Part shown: positions 1 to 9,289 of the stretch, in pieces
Numbering within the stretch: position 1 is the stretch's first letter
Layout: each line of letters starts with the position of its first letter
Assembly (NCBI RefSeq): GCF_019923725.1
Contig: NZ_JAHXRI010000006.1
Span: 124,001 to 188,000, forward strand
Reading direction: 5' to 3'
Source of the DNA: Zwartia hollandica
GTDB lineage: Bacteria; Pseudomonadota; Gammaproteobacteria; Burkholderiales; Burkholderiaceae_B
DNA: 64,000 nt
Position numbers and translations under genes: made by a program
Notes under the pieces: generated by a model
Told to the model about the DNA's origin: nothing
The model's database searches: none
The model's input: only the letters and a program-made list of their open reading frames with translations

Positions 1-3000
1 AAGTAAACAACACCTTCTCGCGCGTTTCGTCTTGATAAATCTCGATATCGTCATCATTAATGGTATTGGCCGGATAGAAGGAAACCACACCATTCGCAGT
101 TAACCAGCGTCCATCAATCATGCGCTTGAGCATTGCCTGTCCGTCCTGGTGGACTTTGCGAGCCTGTTCACCAACCACATGGTCATCGAGAATGGCGGGG
201 AATTGACCAAACAAACTCCAGGTTTGAAAGAACGGCGTCCAGTCAATAAATCGTGCAAGCTCAGCTAAATCAAAATTCTTAAACGTCCGTCTCCCAATGA
301 ACTTGGGCCGTGGCGGTTGATACGTAGACCAATCAAACGCTGGCTTGGCCGCACGTGCATCCGTCATTGACATCAAAGGTGCTGCCTGCCGATTTGCATG
401 GCGGCGGCGCACGTCTTCGTATTCAACGGCCAACTCTTCGAGATAGGTGTTCGCCGTCTCTGACACAAGGTTCTGCGCAACGCCCACAGAGCGACTAGCG
501 TCCGGAACATAAATAACAGGGCCTTCGTAATGGGGGGCGATCTTCACGGCCGTGTGTACACGACTCGTCGTCGCTCCGCCAATCATGAGCGGTATCTTGC
601 GGCTACGGAAGTACTCATCGCGCTGCATCTCGCTTGCGACATAAGCCATTTCTTCAAGACTGGGCGTAATCAGTCCAGACAAACCAATGACATCTGCCTT
701 CTCGGCCTTGGCACGCGCCAGAATCTCCGCTGCAGGCACCATGACACCCATATTGATGACTTCAAAGTTATTACACTGAAGCACAACTGTCACAATGTTT
801 TTCCCAATATCGTGCACGTCGCCCTTCACGGTTGCGATCACGATTTTGCCCTTGGCACGGACATCGCCTCCGGCTGCAGCAATTAATTTTTTCTCTTCTT
901 CAATGAAAGGCACCAAGTGTCCAACGGCTTGCTTCATCACCCGGGCAGACTTGACGACCTGCGGCAAGAACATTTTGCCTTCGCCAAACAAATCGCCGAC
1001 GATATTCATGCCGTCCATCAACGGGCCTTCGATGACCTCAATGGGTCGGCCGCCGCGGTCAGCGATTTGCTGACGAATCTCTTCGGTGTCCTCAAGGATG
1101 AATTGCGTGATGCCATGGACCATCGCATGCGCGAGTCGTTTTTCAACAGCCTGCTGCCGCCAAGTGAGGTCTTCTTCACGCTTGGCGCCTGAGCCCTTTA
1201 CAGAATCGGCAAAAGCAACCAAGCGCTCAGTCGGTGTGCGCGTGTCGGTTGGGTCAGTTTGCCCAACAGGCTGCGCGCGATCGAGCACCACGTCTTCTAC
1301 GAGATCACGTAATGCGGGAGGCAGTTCCGCATACACGCCGAGCTGGCCGGCGTTGACGATACCCATCGTCATGCCTTCACGGATCGCGTAATACAGGAAG
1401 ACCGTGTGGATCGCTTCGCGCATTGGCTCATTGCCGCGGAAGGAAAAGCTTACGTTTGATACCCCCCCCGAAATGCGTGCATGTGGTAACGAAGTACGAA
1501 TCCATTTCGTGGATTCGATGAAATCAACCGCGTAATGGTTATGCTCGTCAATGCCTGTTGCAATCGCAAAAACGTTTGGATCAAAAATAATATCTTCTGG
1601 GGGAAAGCCAACGACATCGACTAGTAGACGGTACGCGCGAGTACAAATTTCTTTACGTCGCTCAAGTGTATCGGCCTGACCTTTTTCGTCAAAGGCCATC
1701 ACAACCGCGGCGGCACCATAGCGGCGACAAAGGTGCGCCTGCTTCAGAAACGGCTCTTCGCCCTCTTTCAGCGAAATCGAGTTAACGATCGACTTACCTT
1801 GCACACACTTGAGACCCGTTTCAATCACCGACCACTTCGAGCTGTCGATCATGACAGGCACACGTGCAATGTCTGGCTCAGACGCAATCAGATTGAGAAA
1901 CCTGTGCATGCAAGCCACCGAATCCAACATGGCTTCATCCATGTTGATGTCGATAATCTGCGCACCACTCTCGACTTGTTGGCGCGCGACCGCAACCGCT
2001 TCGTCATACTTCTCTTCGCGAATGAGGCGTGCAAACATTTTGCTGCCGGTCACGTTGGTGCGCTCACCCACGTTAACAAACAGTGTGGCGTCATCAATGT
2101 TTAAGGCTTCGAGGCCGGAGAGACGAGTTTTAACTGCGATATCCGGAACGGTACGAATCGGTAACACGCGCACTTTGGCTTCAATTGCGGCAATATGCTC
2201 GGGAGTCGTTCCGCAACAGCCCCCGACCATGTTGACAAAGCCGGCGCGTGCGAACTCCTCGAGCAAACTCGACGTATCTGCAGGGGTTTCATCGAAGCCC
2301 GTCTCACTCATCGGATTAGGCAGACCTGCGTTCGGGTATACACACACGTAGGTGTCGCAAATCTTGGAGAGCTCGGCAATGTATGGGCGCATCAGGGCCG
2401 CGCCCAGTGCGCAGTTCAATCCGATCGTAATCGGACGAGCATGTCGCACAGAGTTCCAGAACCCTTCTACTGTCTGGCCCGACAAAATACGACCAGAGGC
2501 ATCGGTCACCGTACCGGAAATCATCACCGGCAGTCGCTCACCGCGCGCTTCGAAAACTTCCTCAACTGCAAAAATTGCAGCCTTCGCATTAAGCGTGTCA
2601 AAAACCGTTTCGATCAAGACCAAATCGATTCCACCATCCAACAAGCCATTGAGCTGCTCGGCATAGGCGATGCGTAATTCATCAAACGTGACGTTACGCG
2701 CACCCGGATCGTTGACGTCTGGTGAGATCGATGCTGTTTTAGGTTGTGGGCCCAAGGCACCCGCGACGAAACGTGGTTGGTTAGACGTACTGAATTTATC
2801 GCAAGCCTGACGCGCGATGCGTGCGGACTCAAGGTTGAGTTCATACGCGAGTTCGGCTAGGTCGTAATCGCCTTGCGCAATCGTCGTCGCACCAAACGTA
2901 TTGGTTTCGATGACATCTGCGCCGGCAGCCAGATAGCTCTCGTGCACTTCGCGGATCACGTCTGGACGGGTGAGCGTCAAGAGCTCATTGTTGCCTTTTA

Positions 3001-3178
3001 CGTCTTTGCCATGCTCGGCAAATCGCGGGCCACGAAAATCTGCCTCAGACAATTTGTAGCGCTGAATCATCGTGCCCATCGCGCCATCCAAAATCATCAT
3101 GCGCTGACCCAGCGCACGAGCGAACTCTGCACCACGGGTGTAGCTTTCAATCGGATAGGGCAGTTTTGGATAGGGCAT
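1..3178 (-). CDS. metH: B12-dependent methionine synthase (partial, C-terminus beyond window)
   Basis: Transfers a methyl group from methyltetrahydrofolate to homocysteine through enzyme-bound methylcobalamin in the cytosol. The frame is open from the ATG at 3178 down to base 1, giving 1059 residues of a family usually near 1230, so the end of the reactivation domain is cut off by the window edge. The homocysteine domain comes first, with zinc ligands Cys256 (GLNC) and Cys321-322 (GGCCGT). The pterin domain follows ([11 protein letters not shown]). The cobalamin domain has the lower-ligand motif GDVHDIGKN with His near residue 789. The AdoMet domain begins near residue 1000. It diverges from the riboswitch-controlled B12 uptake genes, which supply its cofactor. 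I see no clear Shine-Dalgarno before this ATG. The identification is secure. Confidence 0.97.
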   Translation of the reverse strand, partial: MPYPKLPYPIESYTRGAEFARALGQRMMILDGAMGTMIQRYKLSEADFRGPRFAEHGKDVKGNNELLTLTRPDVIREVHESYLAAGADVIETNTFGATTIAQGDYDLAELAYELNLESARIARQACDKFSTSNQPRFVAGALGPQPKTASISPDVNDPGARNVTFDELRIAYAEQLNGLLDGGIDLVLIETVFDTLNAKAAIFAVEEVFEARGERLPVMISGTVTDASGRILSGQTVEGFWNSVRHARPITIGLNCALGAALMRPYIAELSKICDTYVCVYPNAGLPNPMSETGFDETPADTSSLLEEFARAGFVNMVGGCCGTTPEHIAAIEAKVRVLPIRTVPDIAVKTRLSGLEALNIDDATLFVNVGERTNVTGSKMFARLIREEKYDEAVAVARQQVESGAQIIDINMDEAMLDSVACMHRFLNLIASEPDIARVPVMIDSSKWSVIETGLKCVQGKSIVNSISLKEGEEPFLKQAHLCRRYGAAAVVMAFDEKGQADTLERRKEICTRAYRLLVDVVGFPPEDIIFDPNVFAIATGIDEHNHYAVDFIESTKWIRTSLPHARISGGVSNVSFSFRGNEPMREAIHTVFLYYAIREGMTMGIVNAGQLGVYAELPPALRDLVEDVVLDRAQPVGQTDPTDTRTPTERLVAFADSVKGSGAKREEDLTWRQQAVEKRLAHAMVHGITQFILEDTEEIRQQIADRGGRPIEVIEGPLMDGMNIVGDLFGEGKMFLPQVVKSARVMKQAVGHLVPFIEEEKKLIAAAGGDVRAKGKIVIATVKGDVHDIGKNIVTVVLQCNNFEVINMGVMVPAAEILARAKAEKADVIGLSGLITPSLEEMAYVASEMQRDEYFRSRKIPLMIGGATTSRVHTAVKIAPHYEGPVIYVPDASRSVGVAQNLVSETANTYLEELAVEYEDVRRRHANRQAAPLMSMTDARAAKPAFDWSTYQPPRPKFIGRRTFKNFDLAELARFIDWTPFFQTWSLFGQFPAILDDHVVGEQARKVHQDGQAMLKRMIDGRWLTANGVVSFYPANTINDDDIEIYQDETREKVLFT

Positions 3179-3271
3179 GGTTGTCTTGCAAAAAAGGAAA
3201 TTGGCGAATAACCCTAAGGCAGCCAACCCTACATCGTACCAAAAACAGGGGCGTGCTACATTGACAACAGA

Positions 3272-3450
3272 GTTGGTGCTTTCGATGCAAAGACCCTATT
3301 GCCACAAGCAAATTGGTCGCATTGGGAAAGTTAAACGGGAAACAGGGAAATACGTCTTTTTTGACGGTTGTGCCTGTGCTGCCCCCGCAACGGTCAATCT
3401 TGGACACCTCGCTTTTTGTTCAAGGCCAGCCCGATACCGGCCACCTCAAG
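3272..3450 (+). promoter_or_regulatory. Cobalamin (AdoCbl) riboswitch upstream of btuB
   Basis: The segment has the layout of a B12-sensing aptamer. There is a 5' GGTGCTTTCGATGCAAAG-type start at about 3274, a GGGAAA...CGGGAAACAGGG region at 3324-3347, the highly conserved GCTGCCCCCGCAACGG at 3378-3393, and a B12-box-like GCCAGCCCGATACCGGCC at 3425-3442. Two small hairpins follow before the btuB start (TCGGA/TCCGA at 3460-3475; CGTGCG/CGCACG at 3496-3511). The second lies only about 8 bases before the ribosome-binding GAGG, so control of translation initiation is the likely mode (inference). A weak promoter may sit at about 3240-3266. Boundaries are by eye. Confidence 0.9.
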
Positions 3451-3495
3451 CGGAAATTTTCGGACTTATCTCCGAGATTTCTTTTACGGATTGGT

Positions 3496-3523
3496 CGTGC
3501 GGGGACGCACGCCTTAAACGAGG
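3496..3523 (+). promoter_or_regulatory. btuB ribosome-binding region with adjacent hairpin
   Basis: GAGG at 3520-3523 lies five bases before the ATG at 3529 and decides the btuB start over upstream in-frame codons, which would place coding sequence inside the riboswitch. A 6-bp hairpin, CGTGCG-GGGA-CGCACG at 3496-3511, stands just upstream. It is a candidate expression platform that switches with the aptamer (inference). Confidence 0.55.
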
Positions 3524-3528
3524 TTCTT

Positions 3529-5454
3529 ATGCAGCATCCCTTTTTCCGGCTATCTGCCGGTGCCGCCCTTTGGGCAGCCGCAACGGGCGTTTTTGCTCAA
3601 AGCACTGGCCTGAGCCCTACCCCTGCTTCACAAATTCCTCAGCTATCCACAATCGTTGTCACCCCAGCGCGAACGCCTGAGCCTTTAGGTAACACGCTTG
3701 GAGACAATAGTGTAATCAGCCGTGAAAACCTGGACAATTTGCCAAACGGCACGCTAGGTGATGCGCTGATCAGGCAGCACAGTATTGAAACGGTCAACTA
3801 CGGCGGTCCCCAGACCTTAAATACCCTGAATATTCGGGGTACAAATAGCAATCAATCGTTGGTCCTGATCGATGGGCTTCGGATTAATAACGCCACAAAT
3901 GGCTTGCCTTCGATCAACGCGATTCCGCTTAATAGCGTAGAGCGTATCGAAGTCGTGCGAGGCACAAGTAGCAGCCTTTACGGCGCGGATGCGATTGGTG
4001 GCGTCATTAACGTCATTACGCGTGGCGAGCAAGATAGGCCGTTTTCGGCCTATGCCAATGCTGGTGTCGGCAGCTATGCCACCACCCAATATGATGCGGG
4101 CTTCTCTGGCGCTGCAGATGGCTGGGTGTATAGCTTGTACGGCGGCTATGGCCAAAGCGGGGGCTTCAATACCAACCGCAGCACCGCCTACTATTACAAC
4201 CCTGACAAAGACTCGTATTACCGTAGCAACGTAGGGGGCACACTGGGCTACACCTATAAGCCTGGCCAAACGCTAACGCTGCAGACCTTCCAGTCGACGG
4301 TAAACGGCGGCTACGACATGGGCATGCCTTTTTTTAACGACCGTGGCGTACAGACCCTGAGCAGCAATATGCTGACCAGTCGTAATGTCATCTCGTCACT
4401 TTGGACCAGCACACTGCGTGCCGGCTTCTCTGTCGACGACTATAAAACGATCGGCGCCACAGCAAGTGCGCTGGATGGCACGCAGTACTTCAAAACACGC
4501 CAAAACCAATATGTCTGGCAAAACGATTTGAAGTTTTCACCGACCCAAATCGTCAGCCTGGCCTATGAGCGACTTGAGCAAAGCGTGGACGGGACGCTCT
4601 CCAATGGCGATTACATGGCGCCTGCCTTCGTAAACTACCAGCAGACCTCGCGCTACACCAACTCGCTACTAGCCATCTATCGCGGTAACTGGGGACCCCA
4701 ATCGGTTCAAGGCAGTGTACGCACGGATAACAACTCCCAGTATGGAAACTTCGTCACAGGCAGTCTGACATATGGTCTTGAGTTATCAAAAAATTGGCGC
4801 GCAAGCGTGGGGGCAAATACCGGTTTTCGGGCGCCGAACTTCAACGAGCTCTATTGGCCAGTGACCCCGTTTTTTATGGGCAATCCTCTGCTGCAGCCTG
4901 AAAAATCGCGCAACATCGAAGCGGGGTTGCGGTACACCACAGACAAGACCCAACTCGGACTCACGGTCTATCGCAACGAAATATCCAATCTGATCCTGAA
5001 CCAGCCCAGTATCGCAGCCGACCCCTATTCGCCTTATATGCCGACCAATATCGGGCGGGCAACTATTCAGGGTGTGACGCTAACGGGCAACCAGCGGCTG
5101 GGGGCGTCAACCCTCGTACGCGGTAGTTTCGACTGGCTTGATCCGCGTAACGCAGACACCGGGGAGCTGCTGCCACAACGGGCTCAGCAGGTATTAAAGC
5201 TCGCAGTGGATCAATCGATTGGGCGCGCCCGCCTAACGGCGGAGTTCTATGCCACCAGCGCCCGGCGCGACTCCTTCTCGGGCGACACCTTGGCCGGCTT
5301 CAATCTTTTGAACCTCGCGGCAAGCTATCCGGTCTCGGATCACGCAGAGGTGCAGCTGCGCTGGAACAATGTGTTCGGTCAACAATACACCTTGGTGCAA
5401 GGCTACAACACGCCGGGCTCCAACGTGTTTGTCAACCTAGCACTCAGGATGTAA
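3529..5454 (+). CDS. btuB: TonB-dependent vitamin B12 outer-membrane receptor
   Basis: Imports cobalamin across the outer membrane using TonB energy. The 641-residue product starts with a signal peptide (MQHPFFRLSAGAALWAA..., cut near VFAQS). A TonB box follows (STIVVTPAR), then the plug domain (LGDALIRQ...LRINNA...VERIEVVRGTSSSLYGADAIGGVINVIT). The C-terminal beta-barrel has the receptor signature FRAPNFNELYWP and ends in an aromatic/methionine-type strand (FVNLALRM). The start at 3529 follows GAGG. A longer reading from 3313 is open but would run through the riboswitch and lacks a signal peptide. Four bases separate it from btuF. The riboswitch and the BtuF neighbour favour B12 over an iron-siderophore substrate. 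Confidence 0.93.
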   Translation: MQHPFFRLSAGAALWAAATGVFAQSTGLSPTPASQIPQLSTIVVTPARTPEPLGNTLGDNSVISRENLDNLPNGTLGDALIRQHSIETVNYGGPQTLNTLNIRGTNSNQSLVLIDGLRINNATNGLPSINAIPLNSVERIEVVRGTSSSLYGADAIGGVINVITRGEQDRPFSAYANAGVGSYATTQYDAGFSGAADGWVYSLYGGYGQSGGFNTNRSTAYYYNPDKDSYYRSNVGGTLGYTYKPGQTLTLQTFQSTVNGGYDMGMPFFNDRGVQTLSSNMLTSRNVISSLWTSTLRAGFSVDDYKTIGATASALDGTQYFKTRQNQYVWQNDLKFSPTQIVSLAYERLEQSVDGTLSNGDYMAPAFVNYQQTSRYTNSLLAIYRGNWGPQSVQGSVRTDNNSQYGNFVTGSLTYGLELSKNWRASVGANTGFRAPNFNELYWPVTPFFMGNPLLQPEKSRNIEAGLRYTTDKTQLGLTVYRNEISNLILNQPSIAADPYSPYMPTNIGRATIQGVTLTGNQRLGASTLVRGSFDWLDPRNADTGELLPQRAQQVLKLAVDQSIGRARLTAEFYATSARRDSFSGDTLAGFNLLNLAASYPVSDHAEVQLRWNNVFGQQYTLVQGYNTPGSNVFVNLALRM

Positions 5455-5458
5455 GGGT

Positions 5459-6331
5459 ATGTTGTGCCGCCTCGCTCTTTGTCTTGCCTGTAGCCTTCTG
5501 ATGGGAACTCAGGCCTGGGCGGAGATCGTGGTGCGCGACGACAGCGGCCGCAACGTCGTCTTGGAAAAACCTGCACGTCGTGTCGTGACGCTCAGCCCGC
5601 ATGCCACAGAGCTCGTGTTTGCAGCGGGGGGTGGTAAACAAATTGTCGCGACCGTCACGCCCAGTAACTACCCACCGCAAGCGCTTGCGTTACCTCGCGT
5701 CGGCGATGGCGTGGCACCAGATCCAGAGCGAGTGGCTGCGTACGCACCAGACTTAATCATCGGCTGGCTGCCCTCGCAATACGAAGCGCTCAAGGGACTG
5801 AACATACCGTTTTTCCTCAGCGCACCGACAACCCTGGCGAGCGTGAGTGACAATATTGTCCGGCTCGGGCAGCTGCTCGGCACCTCAGGCTTAGCAAACG
5901 ATCAAGCACGCCTGCTTAGCCAACGTCTTGAGGCGCTTTTGCGCCCACCACCGTCTGCGCCGATCAAGGTGTTTCTGCAGGTCGGCCATCCTGCGCGATA
6001 CTCACTGAATCGCAACAACCTGTTATCAGCCGTGCTCAGCCTATGTGGCGCAGAAAACGTTTTTGCCAATGCTAATGCTCCGGCGCCCTTAATCAGCCCG
6101 GAGGGCGTACTGGCGCGTGCGCCGATGGTTATTCTGGTGGGCCGCCCGGAGGCGGGGACAGCGCCGCAACAAGACTCGGAAGCAAGGGATTATTGGAAAA
6201 AAAATGGCTTGCCCGCGGCACAAGCCGGACATGTGTATATGATGAACGCTGATATCCTATTTAGACCTGGGCCACGCTTAATAGAAGCTGCAGAGTCGAT
6301 TTGCACCCTGCTCCAACAAGTTCGAAAATAG
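5459..6331 (+). CDS. btuF: Periplasmic cobalamin-binding protein
   Basis: Captures B12 in the periplasm and delivers it to an inner-membrane ABC importer. It has 290 residues with an N-terminal signal peptide ([21 protein letters not shown]). The class III binding-protein fold shows in the N-lobe motif [20 protein letters not shown], the hinge region [23 protein letters not shown] and the C-lobe [31 protein letters not shown]. It lies four bases after btuB, so it shares the riboswitch. No BtuC permease or BtuD ATPase is in the window, so the partner importer must be encoded elsewhere or be shared (inference). Confidence 0.88.
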   Translation: MLCRLALCLACSLLMGTQAWAEIVVRDDSGRNVVLEKPARRVVTLSPHATELVFAAGGGKQIVATVTPSNYPPQALALPRVGDGVAPDPERVAAYAPDLIIGWLPSQYEALKGLNIPFFLSAPTTLASVSDNIVRLGQLLGTSGLANDQARLLSQRLEALLRPPPSAPIKVFLQVGHPARYSLNRNNLLSAVLSLCGAENVFANANAPAPLISPEGVLARAPMVILVGRPEAGTAPQQDSEARDYWKKNGLPAAQAGHVYMMNADILFRPGPRLIEAAESICTLLQQVRK

Positions 6332-6360
6332 GGCTTGCTCTCAATTTAAAGACGAATCTC

Positions 6361-7170
6361 ATGACCGCCACCTCAAACGACCCATTGGTGATTGCAGGAA
6401 CCGCCTACCAATCACGCCTGCTCGTCGGCACGGGAAAGTACCAAGATTTTGCGCAAACGCGCCAGGCGATCGACGCGAGCGGCGCACAGATTGTCACCGT
6501 TGCGATCCGTCGGACCAATATTGGCCAAAATGCAAACGAACCAAGCCTGCTTGAACACCTACCTGCAGAGCAATTCACGCTCCTACCTAACACCGCCGGC
6601 TGTTACAACGCCGATGACGCGGTACGGACGTTGCGTCTGGCGCGCGAGCTCCTCGATGGGCATAAGCTCGTGAAGCTTGAAGTATTAGGTGATGCGCACA
6701 CGCTGTTTCCGAATATGCCTGAAACTTTAGCTGCAGCAAAAACTCTGGTTGCGGATGGCTTTCATGTCATGGTGTATTGCACGGACGACCCAGTGCAGTG
6801 CCGGATGCTCGAAGATATAGGCTGCGTCGCTGTCATGCCACTCGCCTCGTTGATCGGCTCTGGCATGGGAATCCTAAACCCTTGGAATCTACGCCTGATT
6901 ATCGACCAGGCGCGTGTGCCCGTCTTAGTGGATGCGGGTGTCGGCACAGCGTCGGACGCTGCCATCGCCATGGAGCTCGGTTGCGATGGCGTACTGATGA
7001 ACACCGCGATCGCAGGCGCTACACATCCCGTGCTCATGGCGAGCGCGATGAACAAAGCAGTACAGGCGGGACGTGAAGCCTACCTTGCTGGCCGCGTTCC
7101 GCGCAAAACCTATGCAGCAGCCCCAAGCTCTCCCACGTCGGGCTTAATCTCTCCGGCTACAAGCAAATAA
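6361..7170 (+). CDS. thiG: Thiazole synthase
   Basis: Makes the thiazole phosphate half of thiamine from deoxyxylulose phosphate, ThiS thiocarboxylate and dehydroglycine. It has 269 residues, usual for the family. The N-terminal [10 protein letters not shown] is typical. The Schiff-base lysine lies in LVKLEVLGD (about Lys105). The phosphate-binding part is [13 protein letters not shown]...[34 protein letters not shown] chose the ATG at 6361; an upstream in-frame start at 6301 would overlap btuF and adds no conserved sequence. Thirty bases separate it from btuF and it overlaps thiD by one base. There is no thiS beside it and no TPP riboswitch before it, which is odd. Confidence 0.95.
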   Translation: MTATSNDPLVIAGTAYQSRLLVGTGKYQDFAQTRQAIDASGAQIVTVAIRRTNIGQNANEPSLLEHLPAEQFTLLPNTAGCYNADDAVRTLRLARELLDGHKLVKLEVLGDAHTLFPNMPETLAAAKTLVADGFHVMVYCTDDPVQCRMLEDIGCVAVMPLASLIGSGMGILNPWNLRLIIDQARVPVLVDAGVGTASDAAIAMELGCDGVLMNTAIAGATHPVLMASAMNKAVQAGREAYLAGRVPRKTYAAAPSSPTSGLISPATSK

Positions 7171-8018
7171 TGTCGACCGATTCACCACGAGCGATTCCCA
7201 ACACGCTCACGATTGCTGGGATGGACCCTTCCGGCGGCGCCGGTATTCTGGCGGACGTGAAGGCAATGAGCGCGCTTGGGGCCTACGCATGTGCGGTGGT
7301 CGCGGCACTGACAGCCCAAAACACGCAAGCGGTAACCGATATTTCGCCCGTAAATGCTCAATTTGTTCGGGCACAAATTGACACGCTCTTTGCTGATGTA
7401 GAAATCCATGCCGTCAAGATCGGCATGCTCGGGCAGACAGGGGTTATCGAGGTTGTTGCAGATCGCCTCGGACACTACAAGCCACCTCATCTGGTTCTAG
7501 ACCCCGTGATGGTCGCAAAAAGCGGAGATTTATTACTAGAGCAAAAAGCCGTCGGTGCCCTGCGCGAGCAATTGTTGCCCCTGGCCACGATCATCACCCC
7601 AAACCTACCGGAAGCCGGTGTCTTGCTCGAAATGCGAAGTGTAGAAACCGTCCGAGAAATGCGACGTGTGGCCGAACGTTTACGTAACCTGATGACTCAC
7701 GGAGGCCACCGCTGGGTCTTGCTCAAAGGTGGCCACCTGCCAGGCAACGACACCATCGATGTCTTACACGACGGGGACAAAATGATCGAGTTGCCCGGTC
7801 ATCGTATTCCAACACGCAACACCCACGGGACAGGCTGCACACTCTCGGCGGCTCTGACAGCCCTTTTGCCTCAGATGGACTCAGTCATTGACGCCACCCG
7901 CGCCGCGAAAGAGTATCTAGTAGCGGCGATCGCCAGCGCCGATATGCTGAAAGTTGGGCAGGGCCACGGCCCTGTCCACCACTTCCATAAACTATGGGCA
8001 GGAAAACCCTTACAATAA
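7170..8018 (+). CDS. thiD: Hydroxymethylpyrimidine / phosphomethylpyrimidine kinase
   Basis: Phosphorylates HMP and HMP-phosphate for thiamine synthesis. It has 282 residues of the ribokinase-like fold. The N-terminal IAGMDPSGGAGILADVKAM binds substrate. The sequence DPVMVAKSGD is family-typical. The C-terminal anion hole and base are in THGTGCTLSAAL. Its ATG overlaps the thiG stop by one base (TAATG), so the two are probably translationally coupled. The stop codon lies inside a 12-bp hairpin (8001-8027). Confidence 0.95.
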   Translation: MSTDSPRAIPNTLTIAGMDPSGGAGILADVKAMSALGAYACAVVAALTAQNTQAVTDISPVNAQFVRAQIDTLFADVEIHAVKIGMLGQTGVIEVVADRLGHYKPPHLVLDPVMVAKSGDLLLEQKAVGALREQLLPLATIITPNLPEAGVLLEMRSVETVREMRRVAERLRNLMTHGGHRWVLLKGGHLPGNDTIDVLHDGDKMIELPGHRIPTRNTHGTGCTLSAALTALLPQMDSVIDATRAAKEYLVAAIASADMLKVGQGHGPVHHFHKLWAGKPLQ

Positions 8019-8027
8019 GGGTTTTCC
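8001..8027 (+). other. Perfect hairpin over the thiD stop codon
   Basis: GGAAAACCCTTA (8001-8012), a three-base CAA loop and TAAGGGTTTTCC (8016-8027) form a perfect 12-bp stem that contains the thiD TAA at 8016-8018. No run of T follows, so it does not look like a standard intrinsic terminator. It may protect the transcript 3' end or attenuate read-through into pcm (inference). Confidence 0.6.
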
Positions 8028-8051
8028 GCAGTACGCCTTAAAAGAGTCCCT

Positions 8052-8732
8052 ATGAAAGCTTCGTCTCTGCCTGATATTGAACGCGCCCGTTTCAACATGA
8101 TTGAGCAACAAATTCGCCCCTGTGGTGTCTTTGATAACAACGTGCTCGATGCCTTGTTCAGTGTTCGTCGCGAACTCTTTGTCCCCGCCGGATACCGCAG
8201 CCTCGCGTTTTCCGATTTAGAAATACCACTTTCAATTTCCTCGGGCGAAACTAACCAAACGATGCTGTCACCAAAGCTGGAGGCCACGTTGGCCCAACTG
8301 CTACAGCTTCAGCCTGACGACTGCGTGCTCGAAGTAGGCACTGGCTCTGGCTATCAAGCTGCTCTGCTAGCAAAGCTAGCGCACTGTGTCACCTCCATCG
8401 AAATCGATCCTCGCTTGTCAGCCTTTGCCCAGCAAAACCTGCAGCAAGCCGGTGTGACCAACGTCACCGTTGAAACAGGGGATGCGAGCAATGGTTGGGG
8501 CACGACAGAGCACCACGCAATTCTGGTGACGGGAGCAGTACCTTCAATCCCAGACGCACTTAAATATCAACTGTGTGTGGGTGGTCGGATGGTTGTGGTC
8601 GTAGGCCACGCACCAGCAATGACGGTGTATCGGGTAACCCGAAGCACCGCTGCTAGCTTTGAGACGACACCTTTATTTGAGACCATGATCAAGCCGCTCA
8701 GTGGCTTGACCATCTCGCGATTTAAGTTTTAA
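8052..8732 (+). CDS. pcm: Protein-L-isoaspartate O-methyltransferase family protein
   Basis: The family methylates isoaspartyl residues in damaged proteins with SAM in the cytosol. It has 226 residues. The N-terminal RFNMIEQQIRPCGVFDNNVLDAL and VRRELFVP are typical of the short betaproteobacterial form. SAM motif I is VLEVGTGSGYQAALLA, followed by the acidic loop SIEIDPRLSAFA. The post-motif region AILVTGAVPSIPDALKYQL stands where classical Pcm enzymes have VTAAAPEVP, so true repair activity is likely but not certain. It starts 33 bases after thiD, beyond the hairpin. Confidence 0.85.
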   Translation: MKASSLPDIERARFNMIEQQIRPCGVFDNNVLDALFSVRRELFVPAGYRSLAFSDLEIPLSISSGETNQTMLSPKLEATLAQLLQLQPDDCVLEVGTGSGYQAALLAKLAHCVTSIEIDPRLSAFAQQNLQQAGVTNVTVETGDASNGWGTTEHHAILVTGAVPSIPDALKYQLCVGGRMVVVVGHAPAMTVYRVTRSTAASFETTPLFETMIKPLSGLTISRFKF

Positions 8733-8784
8733 AGCGACTGTTCATGCTCAGGCGCAGCGTAGGCTCAAGCGCCACCACACACGT

Positions 8785-9270
8785 TTAAGTTTGACGAATT
8801 TTAGTGACAAGTGCTGTCGTTGAGCGCACGAACTCGAACGGAATCGCGACAGCACGTCCACCCCAGCTTTCCACCAGAGCCGTCTCCGGTAGGGTGCGCA
8901 TATCGTAATCACCCCCCTTAACGATGATGTCAGGCCTTAGGCGTCGAATCAGCTCGACGGGGGTATCTTCATCAAAAACAATAACAAAACTCACACAGCC
9001 CATCGCCGCTAACAAGGCAGCACGGTCATGTTCATTATTCAAGGGTCGGTCCGGACCTTTGCCCAAGCGCTTAGCCGAGGCATCCGAGTTCACGCCCACA
9101 ACCAGGATGCTACCTAGCTGTGCAGCCTCGTCGAGATAAGTCGCATGACCACGGTGCAGAATATCGAATACACCGTTGGTAAACACCACTGGCTTGGCCG
9201 AGGATGCAAGTGATAAATGCTCGAGGCACTGCTCGGGCGTCAATACCTTGCTTTCAAACCGTGCAGTCAC
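8785..9270 (-). CDS. rfaE2: D-glycero-beta-D-manno-heptose 1-phosphate adenylyltransferase (stand-alone HldE C-domain)
   Basis: Makes ADP-heptose for the LPS inner core. The 161 residues are a single nucleotidyltransferase domain with VFTNGVFDILHRGHATYL (HxGH motif), VVGVNSDAS and VKGGDY. Enterobacterial HldE fuses this to a ribokinase domain; here the C-terminal activity stands alone. Translation appears to begin at GTG (9270), because no ATG precedes the conserved part. It lies 19 bases after the diiron protein gene and reads with the ubiJ-ubiB group. gmhA at 34231 serves the same pathway. The kinase partner (hldA) is not in the window. Confidence 0.93.
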   Translation of the reverse strand: MTARFESKVLTPEQCLEHLSLASSAKPVVFTNGVFDILHRGHATYLDEAAQLGSILVVGVNSDASAKRLGKGPDRPLNNEHDRAALLAAMGCVSFVIVFDEDTPVELIRRLRPDIIVKGGDYDMRTLPETALVESWGGRAVAIPFEFVRSTTALVTKIRQT

Positions 9271-9289
9271 AGCGTGATGACCCCTTTGC

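Noticed and set aside
3313-3528. In-frame upward extension of btuB
   Set aside because: It would translate through the riboswitch and bury the signal peptide; the ATG at 3529 has a good GAGG.
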